Positions 55,189 through 64,000 of a stretch of DNA of 64,000 bases are shown piece by piece. The stretch spans positions 1 to 64,000 of the forward strand of contig JABMNL010000045.1 of assembly GCA_013204585.1 (NCBI GenBank), written 5' to 3'. The notes under the pieces were generated by a model. The model was not told the origin of the DNA. It saw only the letters and a list, made by a program, of their open reading frames with translations, and did no database searches. The position numbers and the translations under genes were made by a program. The stretch comes from SAR202 cluster bacterium. Lineage in GTDB: Bacteria > Chloroflexota > Dehalococcoidia > Lucifugimonadales > UBA3495. How positions within the stretch are numbered: the first letter of the stretch is position 1; every line of letters begins with the position of its first letter.

Positions 55189-55209
55189 ATGAACTTGCGG
55201 GTGCGCTAG
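55189..55209 (+). CDS. Possible 6-codon leader peptide before carA
   Basis: ATG AAC TTG CGG GTG CGC TAG encodes MNLRVR and stops one base before the carA TTG. It has no strong ribosome site. It may let ribosomes reinitiate at carA. Too short to be sure it is real. Confidence 0.25.
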   Translation: MNLRVR

Positions 55210-55210
55210 A

Positions 55211-56308
55211 TTGCACAAGCCAGCATATCTGGTACTTGAAGACGGATCTGTCCACGAGGGAGTAGGATTTGGCGCCGAGGTCGATGGCCTTGGCGAAGTG
55301 GTGTTCAACACCAGTATGACCGGCTATCAAGAGGTCTTGACCGACCCGTCCTACGCCGGACAAATGGTAATGCTCACCTATCCTCTGGTGGGAAATTACG
55401 GCATCAATGCCGAAGATCATGAGTCGGCCCGGATCCAAGTGGGCGGACTCATCGTGCGGGAGCATTGCGAGTTGCCCAGCCACGGTCGTAGCGAGCAAAC
55501 GCTGCACGAATTTCTGGCCAGTCAGGGCATCCCGGGCATTAGTGAGCTCGACACGAGGGCAATTACCCGGCGGCTGCGCTCCCAGGGAGTGATGATGGGC
55601 ATCATCACCACCGGAGAGCCAGACGCAGCCCTGAGGCGACTGCAAGACTCACCGGCATACGGCGACCGTGACTACGTTGCCACAGTAACCACCAAAGAGG
55701 AATACGACTGGCATAACTTGGCCGAAGAGGAACAAGATGCCAAGCACCACATATTGGTTACGGACTGCGGCCTCAAGTACAACATCCTGCGGCAACTGCG
55801 CCGTCGCGGCTGCCAGGTAACTGTGGTACCAGCTTCTACGCCGGCTGAGAGACTGTTGGCCATGAAGCCCTCAGGAATTTTGTTCTCCCCCGGACCTGGC
55901 GACCCCGAGTTATTGGACTATGTGGTGGACAACACCCGCCAGATTTTGGGACGCGTGCCGGTGATGGGCATTTGTTTGGGACAACAGATTGTCGCCCGGG
56001 CGTTGGGCGCCAAGACCTTCAAACTAAAATTTGGCCATCGTGGCGGCAACCATCCCGTGAAAGACCTGTCCGACGGCCGCGTTTACATAACCGCTCAGAA
56101 CCATGGTTATGCTGTCAGTCCCGAGAAATTACCCTCAGGCTTGGAAGTCTCACATATCAACTTAAATGACGAAACTGTGGAAGGACTTCGCCATAAAGAC
56201 ATGCCCCTATTTACCATACAATATCATTCAGAGGCTTCACCCGGACCCAAAGACAATGAATACTTGTTCGATCAGTTCATCGAAATGGTCGAAGATTTTC
56301 AGGGCTGA
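55211..56308 (+). CDS. carA: Carbamoyl-phosphate synthase small (glutaminase) subunit
   Basis: 365 residues from a TTG. It hydrolyses glutamine and feeds ammonia to CarB. The C-terminal class I amidotransferase domain has the nucleophile elbow GICLGQQ and the His-Glu pair in YHSEASPGP. Usual members read GICLGHQ, so one residue beside the Cys differs. N-terminal LEDGSVHEGVGFG is typical. There is no ribosome site before the TTG, but a 6-codon frame (55189-55209) ends one base before it, which suggests translational coupling. Confidence 0.93.
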   Translation: MHKPAYLVLEDGSVHEGVGFGAEVDGLGEVVFNTSMTGYQEVLTDPSYAGQMVMLTYPLVGNYGINAEDHESARIQVGGLIVREHCELPSHGRSEQTLHEFLASQGIPGISELDTRAITRRLRSQGVMMGIITTGEPDAALRRLQDSPAYGDRDYVATVTTKEEYDWHNLAEEEQDAKHHILVTDCGLKYNILRQLRRRGCQVTVVPASTPAERLLAMKPSGILFSPGPGDPELLDYVVDNTRQILGRVPVMGICLGQQIVARALGAKTFKLKFGHRGGNHPVKDLSDGRVYITAQNHGYAVSPEKLPSGLEVSHINLNDETVEGLRHKDMPLFTIQYHSEASPGPKDNEYLFDQFIEMVEDFQG

Positions 56309-56503
56309 GATACCACAGCTCAATGTCTGGAAGCCAGCAAATCGAACCGGGTACAACGACCTGGTATGAACACGTAACGGATAAGGAGAGTGCTACTGAG
56401 CAAACACTGCGTAAACATCGATAAACAGTTAGGGCGATTGTTTTAACAAGCCCGAGCTTCAGATTCCGACCCCAACAGACGCTTATATTTTGGAGGATTA
56501 TTA

Positions 56504-56920
56504 ATGTCTTCGTTCGCGATGTTTCTTTTGGAGGGGGGTGTGGATGTGGAGGTGGCGGTGGATTTTGACGGGATTGCCCGTTTTCTAGAAGAGGAAACGG
56601 CCCGTTATTCTTGTGGTGAGTACATTTACAAAGTTAGAGCAGGGAAAGGGACGCTAGGACGGCGTTGGAACTTGGTGATTAACGCCATGGACCCCGACAT
56701 GGAAGGCCAGCCCTTGTATCCCATAGGACGCGTTGAGGTGGAACCCGTCGGCATTGGGGTGACACACATTAACGTGCCTCCCCGGATTGAGCAACGGGTT
56801 CTCGGAGAAGATGCCGTCGATTGGGATGGCAGACTCTTTGGAGCCTTCGTCTCGCAATTATTGAACTCTCTGCAATCGCGGGAGCTCATCGAATTGCCGG
56901 GCGTGCTACCGATTGTATAG
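56504..56920 (+). CDS. Hypothetical protein inside the pyr operon
   Basis: 138 residues, GGAGG seven bases before the ATG, so translation is well supported. No motif I recognise; the chain has alternating strands (YKVRAGKGTLGRRWNLVINAMD, GRVEVEPVGIGVTHINVPP) and a helix near the end (FGAFVSQLLNSLQSREL). No membrane segment or signal peptide. It lies between carA and carB, 195 bases after carA and 146 before carB, in the same direction, so co-regulation is possible. Alternatives: an adaptor of carbamoyl-phosphate synthase or an unrelated gene. Confidence 0.6.
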   Translation: MSSFAMFLLEGGVDVEVAVDFDGIARFLEEETARYSCGEYIYKVRAGKGTLGRRWNLVINAMDPDMEGQPLYPIGRVEVEPVGIGVTHINVPPRIEQRVLGEDAVDWDGRLFGAFVSQLLNSLQSRELIELPGVLPIV

Positions 56921-56934
56921 CCGGTGACCTTATT

Positions 56935-56980
56935 GGTTGCCCCCTAGGGGTTGACCCGTGAGGATGGCCGTACAACCAAG
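56935..56980 (+). promoter_or_regulatory. Second PyrR-like motif upstream of carB
   Basis: CCCGTGAGGATGGC (56955-56968) matches the pyr leader motif CCCGTGAGGCTGGC (51699-51712) at 13 of 14 positions. It is flanked by GGTTG (56949-56953) and CAACC (56973-56977), which can form a hairpin, about 90 bases before carB. No terminator lies after it. Confidence 0.5.
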
Positions 56981-57066
56981 CCGTATAGATTAATTTTGCA
57001 GGGCGACCGTATAGCCAAAAAACGCAGCCCGGTATAACATCTATAGGCACTAATCTTAGACCCCAA

Positions 57067-60000
57067 ATGGGGCCGTGGCCGCAGAGCACTGCGGAAAGGG
57101 AGACTGAAATACCAGTCAAGCCAAATAAGGTGCTCGTAATCGGTTCCGGCCCCATTGTTATTGGGCAAGCAGCCGAGTTTGACTACGCAGGCACGCAGGC
57201 TTGCAAGTCCCTCCGGGAAGAGGGTGTTACAACCGTCCTGGTCAATTCCAATCCGGCCACAATTATGACCGACCAGGGCATCGCAGACCGCATCTATATC
57301 GAGCCGCTTACTGTGGAGGTCCTGGAAAGGATTATCCAACGGGAGCGGCCCGATGGCATTTTGCCCACCCTCGGCGGCCAGACCGGGCTGAACATGGCCG
57401 TGGCCTTGGCCGATGCCGGAATCCTAGAAAAGTACAACGTCCGTCTTTTGGGCACTCCGTTAGAGACCATTAGGCGCTCCGAAGACCGCGATTTCTTCCG
57501 CAGTTTTCTCCATGAGATTGGTGAGCCGGAGCCGGAGAACATTAGCGTAAACACCATTGAAGAGGCTTGGGCTGCTGCCAAGCGGATGGGCCTGCCCCTA
57601 GTCATACGGCCTGCTTACACTCTAGGCGGCAGCGGCGGCGGCATTGCCAATACCGAAGAGCAATTCGACGCCTTTGCCCGGTCGGGCCTGGCCGCTAGTC
57701 CCATCTCCCAGGTGCTGCTAGAACGTTCGTTGGTCGGCTGGAAGGAAATTGAATACGAAGTGATGCGCGACGGCGCTGACAATTGCATCACCATCTGCAA
57801 CATGGAAAACATGGACCCGATGGGCGTCCATACCGGCGATAGCATCGTGGTGGCCCCCAGCCAGACACTGAGCGATCAGGAATACCAGATGCTGCGCTCA
57901 TCTAGCCTCAAGATTATTAGAGGGCTCGGCATTGAAGGCGGCTGCAACGTCCAGTTCGCTCTACAGCCCCACCCACGCATCTCCAAGGCCCTCGGTCAGG
58001 ACTGGAACCCAGATTCGCCATACTACGTAATCGAGGTTAATCCCCGCGTTAGCCGTAGTTCAGCTTTGGCCAGCAAGGCAACCGGCTACCCAATTGCCAG
58101 GGTCGCCGCCAAGATTGCGGTGGGCAAGAGACTGGACGAGATAGAAAACGCGGTCACCAGACAAACCAAGGCTGCCTTCGAACCTGCTTTGGACTACTGT
58201 GTGGTCAAGATTCCGCGGTGGCCCTTCGATAAGTTCCCCAATGGCGACCGCACCACTACCACCCAGATGAAGGCCACCGGCGAGATAATGGCCATTGACC
58301 GGTCGTTCGAGGCTGCAATTCAGAAGGGAACGCGTTCCCTGGAACTGAGCGGCCGCACCTTGCTCTGGGAGGACTCGGCCTGGCGGACAGAGGGTGAGCT
58401 ATCCTTGGACCGGCTGCCATTGGGGCCCAATGACCAGCGGCTGTGGGCATTGATGTCGGCTTTGCGGCAGGGCGCAACGGTGGATGAACTGGTAGACCAC
58501 ACCTATATCGAGCCCTGGTTCATAAACGCCCTGGAGCGCATCGTTAAGATGGAGCGCCGGTTGCTGGGCGAAGAACTCACGGCAGGCTTACTTAAGTCGG
58601 CCAAACGGATGGGTTTCTCCGATGGCCAGGTGGGCACTTTGGCGGACATGCTGCCCGAACAGGCACGCAGTTTACGTCAGCAGTGGGGTCTACGACCAGT
58701 TTATAAGACGGTGGACACTTGCGCCGCCGAATTTGAGGCTGTTACACCCTATTACTACAGCACCTACGACGAAGAAAATGAGGCCCTGCCCCTCGAAGGC
58801 AAGAAGGCGGTGGTCATTGGTAGCGGCCCCATCCGTATTGGCCAAGGTATAGAATTTGACTACTGCAGCGTCCATGCCGCCTGGGCTCTCTCCGAGGCCG
58901 GGGTGCGCAGTATCATGGTCAACTCCAACCCGGAGACCGTCTCCACCGACTTCGATTCCAGCGACCGGCTGTATTTCGAGCCACTGGACGAGGAATCGTT
59001 ACGGGACATTTTGGAGAACGAAGAGATAAACAACGTAGTGCCGCCTTCGGTGGTTCAGTTTGGCGGCCAAACGGCCATCGATCTCTCCCAATCGCTGGCT
59101 AGAGCTGGCATGCCCATTCTTGGTTCCAGCGCTGAAGCCATCGACATAGCTGCAGACAGGCAAAAGTTTGAGGACTTTCTGTCCCGGTTGGGCATACCCC
59201 AGCCGCCGGGCGCTGCGGTGACCTCGGTGGAAGAGGCGCTACAGGTGGCGCAGAACATTGGTTATCCTTCGGTTGTTCGGCCCAGCTACGTCATCGGCGG
59301 GCGCGCCATGGAGATTGTCCAAAACGCCACCGAGTTGATTCACTACATCACGGCAGCTACCGAGATGTCTCCGGACAAGCCGGTGTTGATTGACCGGTAC
59401 ATGGAAGGGAAAGAGTGCGAAGTTGATGCCATCTGCGACGGCGAACAAGTGCTTATTCCGGGCATCATGGAGCACGTGGAACGGGCCGGAGTCCACAGCG
59501 GAGACTCCATGGCCATCTACCCTGCCTTAAACCTCAGCCCTCGGGAAGTCGACACCATCGTCGATTACACCACTCGAATTGGTCTGGCGTTGGGCGTGAA
59601 AGGGCTAATGAACGTCCAGTTCGTCATCCACGGGGGCGCAGCATACCGCAGTCCGATGGCTCCCCAAGACAATACAGAGCCGACCACGGTTTACATAATC
59701 GAGGTAAACCCAAGGGGCAGCCGGACAATCCCGTTCATATCCAAGGTAACCGGCGTGCCGGTGGCCAAACTGGCGACCAGGGTGATGCTGGGCGACACGC
59801 TGAAGGAGCAAGGATACGAGGGCGGATTATGGCCGATTCAGGATTTGGTTGCCGTTAAAGCGCCGGTGTTCTCTATGGCTAAACTGGTGGGCGTCGATTG
59901 GCACCTTGGGCCTGAAATGAAGTCTACCGGCGAGGTCATGGGCCTAGACCGAGACTTTCAGCGAGCGTTGACCAAGGCCCTGCTGGCAGCGAATTTGAAT

Positions 60001-60423
60001 CTAAGACCGGGCACCGGCGTGCTGCTCAGTATTGCCGACCAACACAAAGCGGAAGCGGTTTCCTTGGTGCGTAATCTCAACGATGCTGGATGTCTGCTCT
60101 ACGCCACTGAAGGCACTGCCGCTATGATCTCAGCAATGGGTCTGCCGGTGAACATGACCACCAAGAAGCTAAGCGAAGGTCATCCGAACGTTGTGGACGT
60201 GATTGAAGACGGCAGCGTGAGCGCGGTAATTAATACCATCTCTGGCGCGCCGGAAGTCATGCGGGACGGGTTCTACATTCGCCGGGCGGCGGTTGAGAAA
60301 CACATACCCTGCTTTACTTCTTTGGACACCGCCAGAGCGGCGGCAGAGAGTTTGTCGCTTGAACCTGGCATTTACGAGATAGCGACGACTGCTGAGTACC
60401 TGAATGGCGGCCCAATTATTTAA
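57067..60423 (+). CDS. carB: Carbamoyl-phosphate synthase large subunit
   Basis: 1118 residues, two ATP-grasp halves with matching motifs: [22 protein letters not shown] early and [22 protein letters not shown] at about 577-598, [11 protein letters not shown], and IEVNPR...SR. C-terminal MGS-like regulatory domain from about residue 970. It makes carbamoyl phosphate from bicarbonate, ammonia from CarA and two ATP. The ATG at 57067 has no ribosome site; an AAAGGGAG lies six bases before an in-frame ATA at 57109, matching where such proteins often begin. Last gene of the pyr operon. Confidence 0.95.
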   Translation: MGPWPQSTAERETEIPVKPNKVLVIGSGPIVIGQAAEFDYAGTQACKSLREEGVTTVLVNSNPATIMTDQGIADRIYIEPLTVEVLERIIQRERPDGILPTLGGQTGLNMAVALADAGILEKYNVRLLGTPLETIRRSEDRDFFRSFLHEIGEPEPENISVNTIEEAWAAAKRMGLPLVIRPAYTLGGSGGGIANTEEQFDAFARSGLAASPISQVLLERSLVGWKEIEYEVMRDGADNCITICNMENMDPMGVHTGDSIVVAPSQTLSDQEYQMLRSSSLKIIRGLGIEGGCNVQFALQPHPRISKALGQDWNPDSPYYVIEVNPRVSRSSALASKATGYPIARVAAKIAVGKRLDEIENAVTRQTKAAFEPALDYCVVKIPRWPFDKFPNGDRTTTTQMKATGEIMAIDRSFEAAIQKGTRSLELSGRTLLWEDSAWRTEGELSLDRLPLGPNDQRLWALMSALRQGATVDELVDHTYIEPWFINALERIVKMERRLLGEELTAGLLKSAKRMGFSDGQVGTLADMLPEQARSLRQQWGLRPVYKTVDTCAAEFEAVTPYYYSTYDEENEALPLEGKKAVVIGSGPIRIGQGIEFDYCSVHAAWALSEAGVRSIMVNSNPETVSTDFDSSDRLYFEPLDEESLRDILENEEINNVVPPSVVQFGGQTAIDLSQSLARAGMPILGSSAEAIDIAADRQKFEDFLSRLGIPQPPGAAVTSVEEALQVAQNIGYPSVVRPSYVIGGRAMEIVQNATELIHYITAATEMSPDKPVLIDRYMEGKECEVDAICDGEQVLIPGIMEHVERAGVHSGDSMAIYPALNLSPREVDTIVDYTTRIGLALGVKGLMNVQFVIHGGAAYRSPMAPQDNTEPTTVYIIEVNPRGSRTIPFISKVTGVPVAKLATRVMLGDTLKEQGYEGGLWPIQDLVAVKAPVFSMAKLVGVDWHLGPEMKSTGEVMGLDRDFQRALTKALLAANLNLRPGTGVLLSIADQHKAEAVSLVRNLNDAGCLLYATEGTAAMISAMGLPVNMTTKKLSEGHPNVVDVIEDGSVSAVINTISGAPEVMRDGFYIRRAAVEKHIPCFTSLDTARAAAESLSLEPGIYEIATTAEYLNGGPII

Positions 60424-60454
60424 TCAGGCTGGCGAATGTCGTAACGGCCACGCC

Positions 60455-61408
60455 CTACCAGTCCATTTCCGTGCCTAGGCCGTTGGCCTTCGCTAAGTCA
60501 TAGGCAAGTTTGGCAGCGGCGACGTCGGCCAAGCCGGTTCCCATCATCTTGGCGTAGACAATTTGGTTTCCGCTGTCCCGGCCGGTGATTGCGCCTGAAA
60601 CAACGTGGCGAAGCTCCTGCACCTTGCTCCACTGAACGAGCCCCTTGTCCACCGCGCTACAGATGTCTCCAGCCTCAAGAGTGGCTTGCTCTGTCGAGTC
60701 CACAATCAACTTTCCGGCTCGGGTGATGGTGGCTTCGTCTACTTCTCGGGCGCGCCAGGTGGTTGGTCCGGCCCCAATGACGGTGCATCCGTCCTTGAGC
60801 CAAGCCCCTTCGACTACTGGTTCCATGGTGGCGGCAATGCAAATAACGATGTCGCAATCGCGCACGGCCTCTTCGTTGGTCGCGGCGGCGGAAACCTCGA
60901 CACCCATGGCGTCGGTCATCCTGCGTGCGAACTCCTCCCGCCGCTCCTTGGTGCGGCTGAAGGCCTTAATCTTCTTGATGCCCCGGATCTTGGACACCGC
61001 TTCCAGTTGAGTAGCTGCCTGGCCGCCGGTGCCGATGATTCCCACCGTGGCGTCTCCGGGGTTGGCCAGGTGTTTTACAGCTATGCCCGTGGTTGCGCCG
61101 GTGCGTAGCTGGCCCATCCGATTTGCTTGGGTGTAACAGAGAAGCTTGCCGGTGTCGGCGTCGTAGAGGCTAACCTGGAAAGAGTACGACCCTTTGACGA
61201 CGGTGTACGTCTTAACCCCTAGCAACCCTTGGTGAAAGAGACCACCGCCCATCACGGACAACATACCGCCTTCGGCGATTATCTTGCGTCGGGTCATGTT
61301 GTGGGCTTGGCCGTTGCCGTAGTCCCGTTGCATGGACTCTATGGCCTCTAGCATGCCGTCCATGGTCACGCACTGGGCCACTTCGTCGTCTTTTAGGAAA
61401 AGGGTCAT
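60455..61408 (-). CDS. Ornithine cyclodeaminase/mu-crystallin family protein
   Basis: 317 residues. NAD-binding VGIIGTGGQAATQLEAVSKI, RTGATTGIAVKHLA, and VIGAGPTTWRAREVD typical of the family. Members include ornithine cyclodeaminase, alanine dehydrogenase and ketimine reductase; which is not clear. GGAGG seven bases upstream. Convergent with carB. Its promoter may be TAGCCA-17-TATACT (61489-61461 on the minus strand). Confidence 0.9.
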   Translation of the reverse strand: MTLFLKDDEVAQCVTMDGMLEAIESMQRDYGNGQAHNMTRRKIIAEGGMLSVMGGGLFHQGLLGVKTYTVVKGSYSFQVSLYDADTGKLLCYTQANRMGQLRTGATTGIAVKHLANPGDATVGIIGTGGQAATQLEAVSKIRGIKKIKAFSRTKERREEFARRMTDAMGVEVSAAATNEEAVRDCDIVICIAATMEPVVEGAWLKDGCTVIGAGPTTWRAREVDEATITRAGKLIVDSTEQATLEAGDICSAVDKGLVQWSKVQELRHVVSGAITGRDSGNQIVYAKMMGTGLADVAAAKLAYDLAKANGLGTEMDW

Positions 61409-61460
61409 TTGTATACCTCCACCATCTAATCTGCGTACGGACTAACGCTAGGCGATGGCT

Positions 61461-61489
61461 AGTATACGTTGAGGTAAAGGCACTGGCTA
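61461..61489 (-). promoter_or_regulatory. Candidate promoter of the cyclodeaminase-family gene
   Basis: On the minus strand TAGCCA (61489-61484), 17-base spacer, TATACT (61466-61461), leaving a leader of about 45 bases. Confidence 0.4.
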
Positions 61490-61593
61490 TATGAAGGAGC
61501 CAACACTCAAGATGAAATCGAGGATGGACCTAGGGTCGGTGTTCCCTGCTTCCTAGGTTCAGTTTTGGTGATTCCAGAAGACCGGGGTTTGGT

Positions 61594-61833
61594 CTACTTG
61601 TAGAATTCGCGGTTCTTTCTAATCCATTCGCGCCACTCGGAGGGCACGGTGAATTCGTCGAAAATCGCGTTGACCGGGCAGACCGACTGGCAGTACGAGC
61701 AGTCGATGCAGACCGTTGGGTCGATGAAATACTGCTCTACTTGATCGGTGGTAGCAATACAATCAACCGGACAGACCTCCAAGCAGGAGGCGTCTTTAAC
61801 CCCGATACAAGGTTCAGTAATTATATAAGGCAA
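61594..61833 (-). CDS. Ferredoxin, 7Fe-type two-cluster
   Basis: 79 residues, TTG start after AAGGGATC. First cluster site PCIGVKDASCLEVCPVDCI has the wide Cys spacing of 7Fe ferredoxins; the second, CIDCSYCQSVCPVNAI, is a classical CxxCxxCxxxCP. Soluble electron carrier. It is divergent from the LysR gene, which may control it. Partner enzymes are not in the immediate neighbourhood. Confidence 0.9.
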   Translation of the reverse strand: MPYIITEPCIGVKDASCLEVCPVDCIATTDQVEQYFIDPTVCIDCSYCQSVCPVNAIFDEFTVPSEWREWIRKNREFYK

Positions 61834-61911
61834 ACTGATCCCTTCGTTAAATATTTTTGAATGTTGGTCATGGAGCTAGGCGCAACAATACCACATACTA
61901 ATGCATTATCT

Positions 61912-61934
61912 GGTACATTTTCAAATTGTGTACT
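61912..61934. promoter_or_regulatory. Candidate LysR operator (T-N11-A dyad)
   Basis: GTACA (61913-61917), 11 bases, TGTAC (61929-61933) between the divergent ferredoxin and LysR genes. This fits the T-N11-A inverted repeat that LysR-type regulators bind. A possible lysR promoter (TTGTCA 61939-61944, TATTCT 61962-61967, 17-base spacer) overlaps the downstream side. Confidence 0.5.
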
Positions 61935-62000
61935 TATTTTGTCAAGGGATAGTATATGATATATTCTATTAGACGATTAGTGGTGCTCAGAGGTGGTTGA

Positions 62001-62960
62001 ATGGAACTACGGGAGCTAATTAGTTTTTATCACGTTGCCAGATTACGCAGCGTTTCTAAGGCGGCAAGGGCCCTGGAACTGGGTCAGCCGACAGTTACAA
62101 CCCATCTTCGAAAATTGGAAGATGAGTTTGCCATCACCCTCTTCGACCGTATCAAACGGCCGATTCAATTGACCTCCGAAGGCGTTACCCTTCTCGAGTT
62201 AGTGACCCCGGTGGTCACCTCTGTTGACGCACTGAAGACCCAGATGAACTACGCCGAACAGCGCGGTTCTTTTGTTGTTGGGGCCTACCCCGACTTGGTT
62301 ACTCATCACTTGCCCATCGGTATCCAGATGTTCCGGAAAGACTACCCTGACGTTCGAATACGGCTGCTTGCTCGGTCTTATAATCCCTTGATTCAACTGG
62401 TCCGTTCCGGCGAGATTGACCTGGCATTCTGCTCATCCCCGCCGGCCGACGATGCGTCGTTAGAGTTTCAAGAGTTATTCAACTACAACACCGTGTTATT
62501 GACCCCGCCAGGACACGAATTAGTACATCGCCAGCCAATTAAGTTGGAGGATTTAGCCGCGTGGCCGCTCATTCTAACGGCACCGGAGAGCCTTTTGCGG
62601 CAACGGGTGGAACAGGCCTTTAAAGAACGAGGACTTGGGTTTGAAGTGGTGTTGGCTTTGGACGACACCGAGTCTATGAAACGCTACGTTGAGATTGGGA
62701 TGGGTGTCGCAATCGGGAGCGACTTTACCCTCCGCCAAGAAGACCACCACCGGTTTGGAGTTGTTAGTCTTGGGCACCTGTTCCCCGGTTCGGTGATTGG
62801 CGTATGTACCCTCAAAGGTAAATTTGCGGGACAGGCGGTCAAGAACTTCGTCGAAATGATGTCGGGACAGATGCGTGGCTACCACGCCGAACTTGAGCTA
62901 TGGGTTGAGGAAAGCAAGGCCGAAGCCAGGCTTGCAGAAGTGGGTTCCAGGGAGGACTAG
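62001..62960 (+). CDS. LysR-type transcriptional regulator
   Basis: 319 residues. N-terminal winged helix-turn-helix MELRELISFYHVARLRSVSKAARALELGQPTVTTHLRKLE, then a substrate-binding domain of two alpha-beta lobes (GSFVVGAYPDLV, LILTAPESLLRQRVEQAF). Effector unknown. AGAGGTGG precedes the ATG. Divergent from the ferredoxin gene. It ends only four bases from the convergent DUF951 gene, with no terminator visible. Confidence 0.93.
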   Translation: MELRELISFYHVARLRSVSKAARALELGQPTVTTHLRKLEDEFAITLFDRIKRPIQLTSEGVTLLELVTPVVTSVDALKTQMNYAEQRGSFVVGAYPDLVTHHLPIGIQMFRKDYPDVRIRLLARSYNPLIQLVRSGEIDLAFCSSPPADDASLEFQELFNYNTVLLTPPGHELVHRQPIKLEDLAAWPLILTAPESLLRQRVEQAFKERGLGFEVVLALDDTESMKRYVEIGMGVAIGSDFTLRQEDHHRFGVVSLGHLFPGSVIGVCTLKGKFAGQAVKNFVEMMSGQMRGYHAELELWVEESKAEARLAEVGSRED

Positions 62961-62964
62961 TCTG

Positions 62965-63186
62965 CTAGGTGCCTGGGCCTTTGTCCGGGTTTAAGTCTGG
63001 GCCTGCTGGAATTATCTGTTTCAAACGACGCGCCAACTGAGACCTGGCCAGTAGCACGTACCGTCCACATTCTTGGCAGGTCATACCAATATCCGCGCCC
63101 AGCCTGGTGACTGTCCAGAGCGACCCGCCGCAAGGGTGGGGCTTCTTCATTTGAAGAACGTCGCCAATCTTTAATTCTAGGGCCAT
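62965..63186 (-). CDS. DUF951 family small protein
   Basis: 73 residues. The family pattern is plain: GDVLQMKKPHPCGGSLWTV, then CQECGRYVLLARSQLARRLKQI, with three cysteines (CG, CxxC) that may bind a metal. DUF951 proteins are small, often near translation or nucleotide genes, with no proven function. Its start overlaps the end of pyrF by ten bases, so translation is coupled. Confidence 0.85.
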   Translation of the reverse strand: MALELKIGDVLQMKKPHPCGGSLWTVTRLGADIGMTCQECGRYVLLARSQLARRLKQIIPAGPDLNPDKGPGT

Positions 63187-64000
63187 CCCTTCCCGTCAGC
63201 TTCCAGTACTTGGTTGATGCTCTCCCTCAGCTTGCCCGCTTCTCTGGCTGCTGCTTGCGCGAAATCAGCGCCGCTGGACGCATAGATAATCCCTCGCGAT
63301 GAGTTGATTAACGCGGCCCGGCCTCGGTTGTCAGTTCCCAGCCGAACGGCAGCTTCCAAGTCGCCTCCTTGAGCGCCGACGCCCGGAATCAACAGGGGCA
63401 TCGATGGGCAGATAGCGCGGACCTCTCGTAACTGTTCCGGCACCGTTGCCCCCACCACCAAGCCCAGGTTTCCTTTCGTGTCCCAGTCCCGGCAGGCCAG
63501 GGCCATGTTCTGGTAGAGCGGCATGTTTCCGTCTTTTGTTACTATCTGGACGTCTTGGAAATCGGCCGAGCCCGGATTGGAACCGCGACACCAGACGAAC
63601 ACCCCTTTCGATTCATCGTCTAGGAACGGTGTAACGGTATCCTGGCCGCCCCAGGCGTTGATGGTGATCGCGTCGAACCCCCATACCTCGAACAAGGCCT
63701 TGGCGTAGGACTGAGCGGAAGGGCCGATGTCTCCCCGTTTGGCGTCGCCGATGATGATTGCGCCCGGTGCGGCGCTGCGAATGTGGGTAATAGTCTTTTC
63801 TAAGTCTTGTAGGCCGGGTATGCCCATCGCTTCGTAGAAAGCCAAGTTGGGTTTGTAGGCGCAGACCAATTCGGCGGTGGCGTCCACGATGGCGCGGTTA
63901 AACTCGAAAACTCCGGGCACCGGCATCCTGGCCGGGTCAGGGTCTAACCCTACGCAGACCAGGCTCTTGGTTGCTTGCGATGCCTGTTCCAATCGGTCGG
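63177..64000 (-). CDS. pyrF: Orotidine 5'-phosphate decarboxylase, 5' end beyond window
   Basis: At least 273 residues; the frame stays open to the window edge and the TTG at 63992 is probably an internal Leu (sequence DRLEQASQ). It decarboxylates OMP to UMP, the last pyrimidine step. Catalytic DAKRGD motif in IIIGDAKRGDIG, LVCVGLDPD near the start, and INSSRGIIYA near the end. Size fits the longer type 2 family. It lies apart from the pyr operon, on the opposite strand, with the DUF951 gene directly after it. Confidence 0.93.
   Translation of the reverse strand, partial: DRLEQASQATKSLVCVGLDPDPARMPVPGVFEFNRAIVDATAELVCAYKPNLAFYEAMGIPGLQDLEKTITHIRSAAPGAIIIGDAKRGDIGPSAQSYAKALFEVWGFDAITINAWGGQDTVTPFLDDESKGVFVWCRGSNPGSADFQDVQIVTKDGNMPLYQNMALACRDWDTKGNLGLVVGATVPEQLREVRAICPSMPLLIPGVGAQGGDLEAAVRLGTDNRGRAALINSSRGIIYASSGADFAQAAAREAGKLRESINQVLEADGKGWP

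Overview
The window is a gene-dense, moderately GC-rich bacterial chromosome segment with about 55 protein genes and no rRNA, tRNA, CRISPR array, phage or transposase that I can see. The mix is what I would expect from an uncultivated Chloroflexota lineage (SAR202/Dehalococcoidia-like): family III CoA-transferases, a luciferase-like flavin monooxygenase, NIPSNAP and PHP proteins, a cyclic-diphosphoglycerate-synthase-like GTPase, a very large FtsX-type permease and a CIRCE-controlled groESL. The taxonomic call is inference from gene content only.

Layout. 1-0.73 kb: 3' end of an ABC-F ATPase and a terminator. 0.9-8.9 kb (minus): one-carbon/methionine block metH, fhs, GTPase, racemase-like protein and double NIPSNAP protein. 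9.1-11.7 kb (minus): M1 aminopeptidase. 12.1-14.2 kb (plus): leuC-leuD with a promoter and structured leader. 14.4-25.4 kb (minus): a ten-gene acyl-CoA/organic-acid catabolic block (two family III CoA-transferases, acyl-CoA-dehydrogenase-like flavoprotein, dimeric alpha-beta-barrel protein, TPP enzyme, ketopantoate-reductase-like enzyme, acyl-CoA synthetase, two enoyl-CoA hydratases, PHP phosphoesterase). 25.6-27.8 kb (plus): groES-groEL with a CIRCE operator and terminator hairpins. 27.9-30.8 kb (plus): a duplicated two-subunit CoA-transferase whose middle two subunits are fused (A-[B.A]-B). 30.8-32.6 kb: a secreted lipoprotein gene and a 415-bp intergenic region with a possible small RNA. 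32.6-37.2 kb (plus): a GatB-tail-like mini protein, a MacB/LolD-type ATPase and a 1157-aa permease. 37.2-40.4 kb (minus): three oxidoreductases. 40.6-46.9 kb (plus): lhgO, then maoC-like/plsX/fabG lipid genes, a metalloprotease-like lipoprotein and a PEP mutase/isocitrate lyase family enzyme. 46.9-51.6 kb: DUF2157/GDYXXLXY membrane pair, isochorismatase and a VWA protein. 51.6-60.4 kb (plus): pyrimidine operon pyrR-pyrB-pyrC-carA-orf-carB. 60.5-64 kb: ornithine cyclodeaminase family enzyme, 7Fe-type ferredoxin, LysR regulator, DUF951 protein and pyrF (running off the window).

The most interesting signals are regulatory and structural. The pyr leader holds a PyrR site, a coherent antiterminator and an intrinsic terminator whose 3' arm plus T-run is repeated four times at exactly 35-bp spacing. 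A second PyrR-like motif lies upstream of carB. Other points are the A-[B.A]-B CoA-transferase arrangement, short tandem repeats inside three enzyme genes in multiples of three, a 40-bp duplication of a CoA-transferase gene tail, probable non-canonical start codons and dispersed palindromic intergenic repeats. All calls come from reading the sequence; no database search was run.
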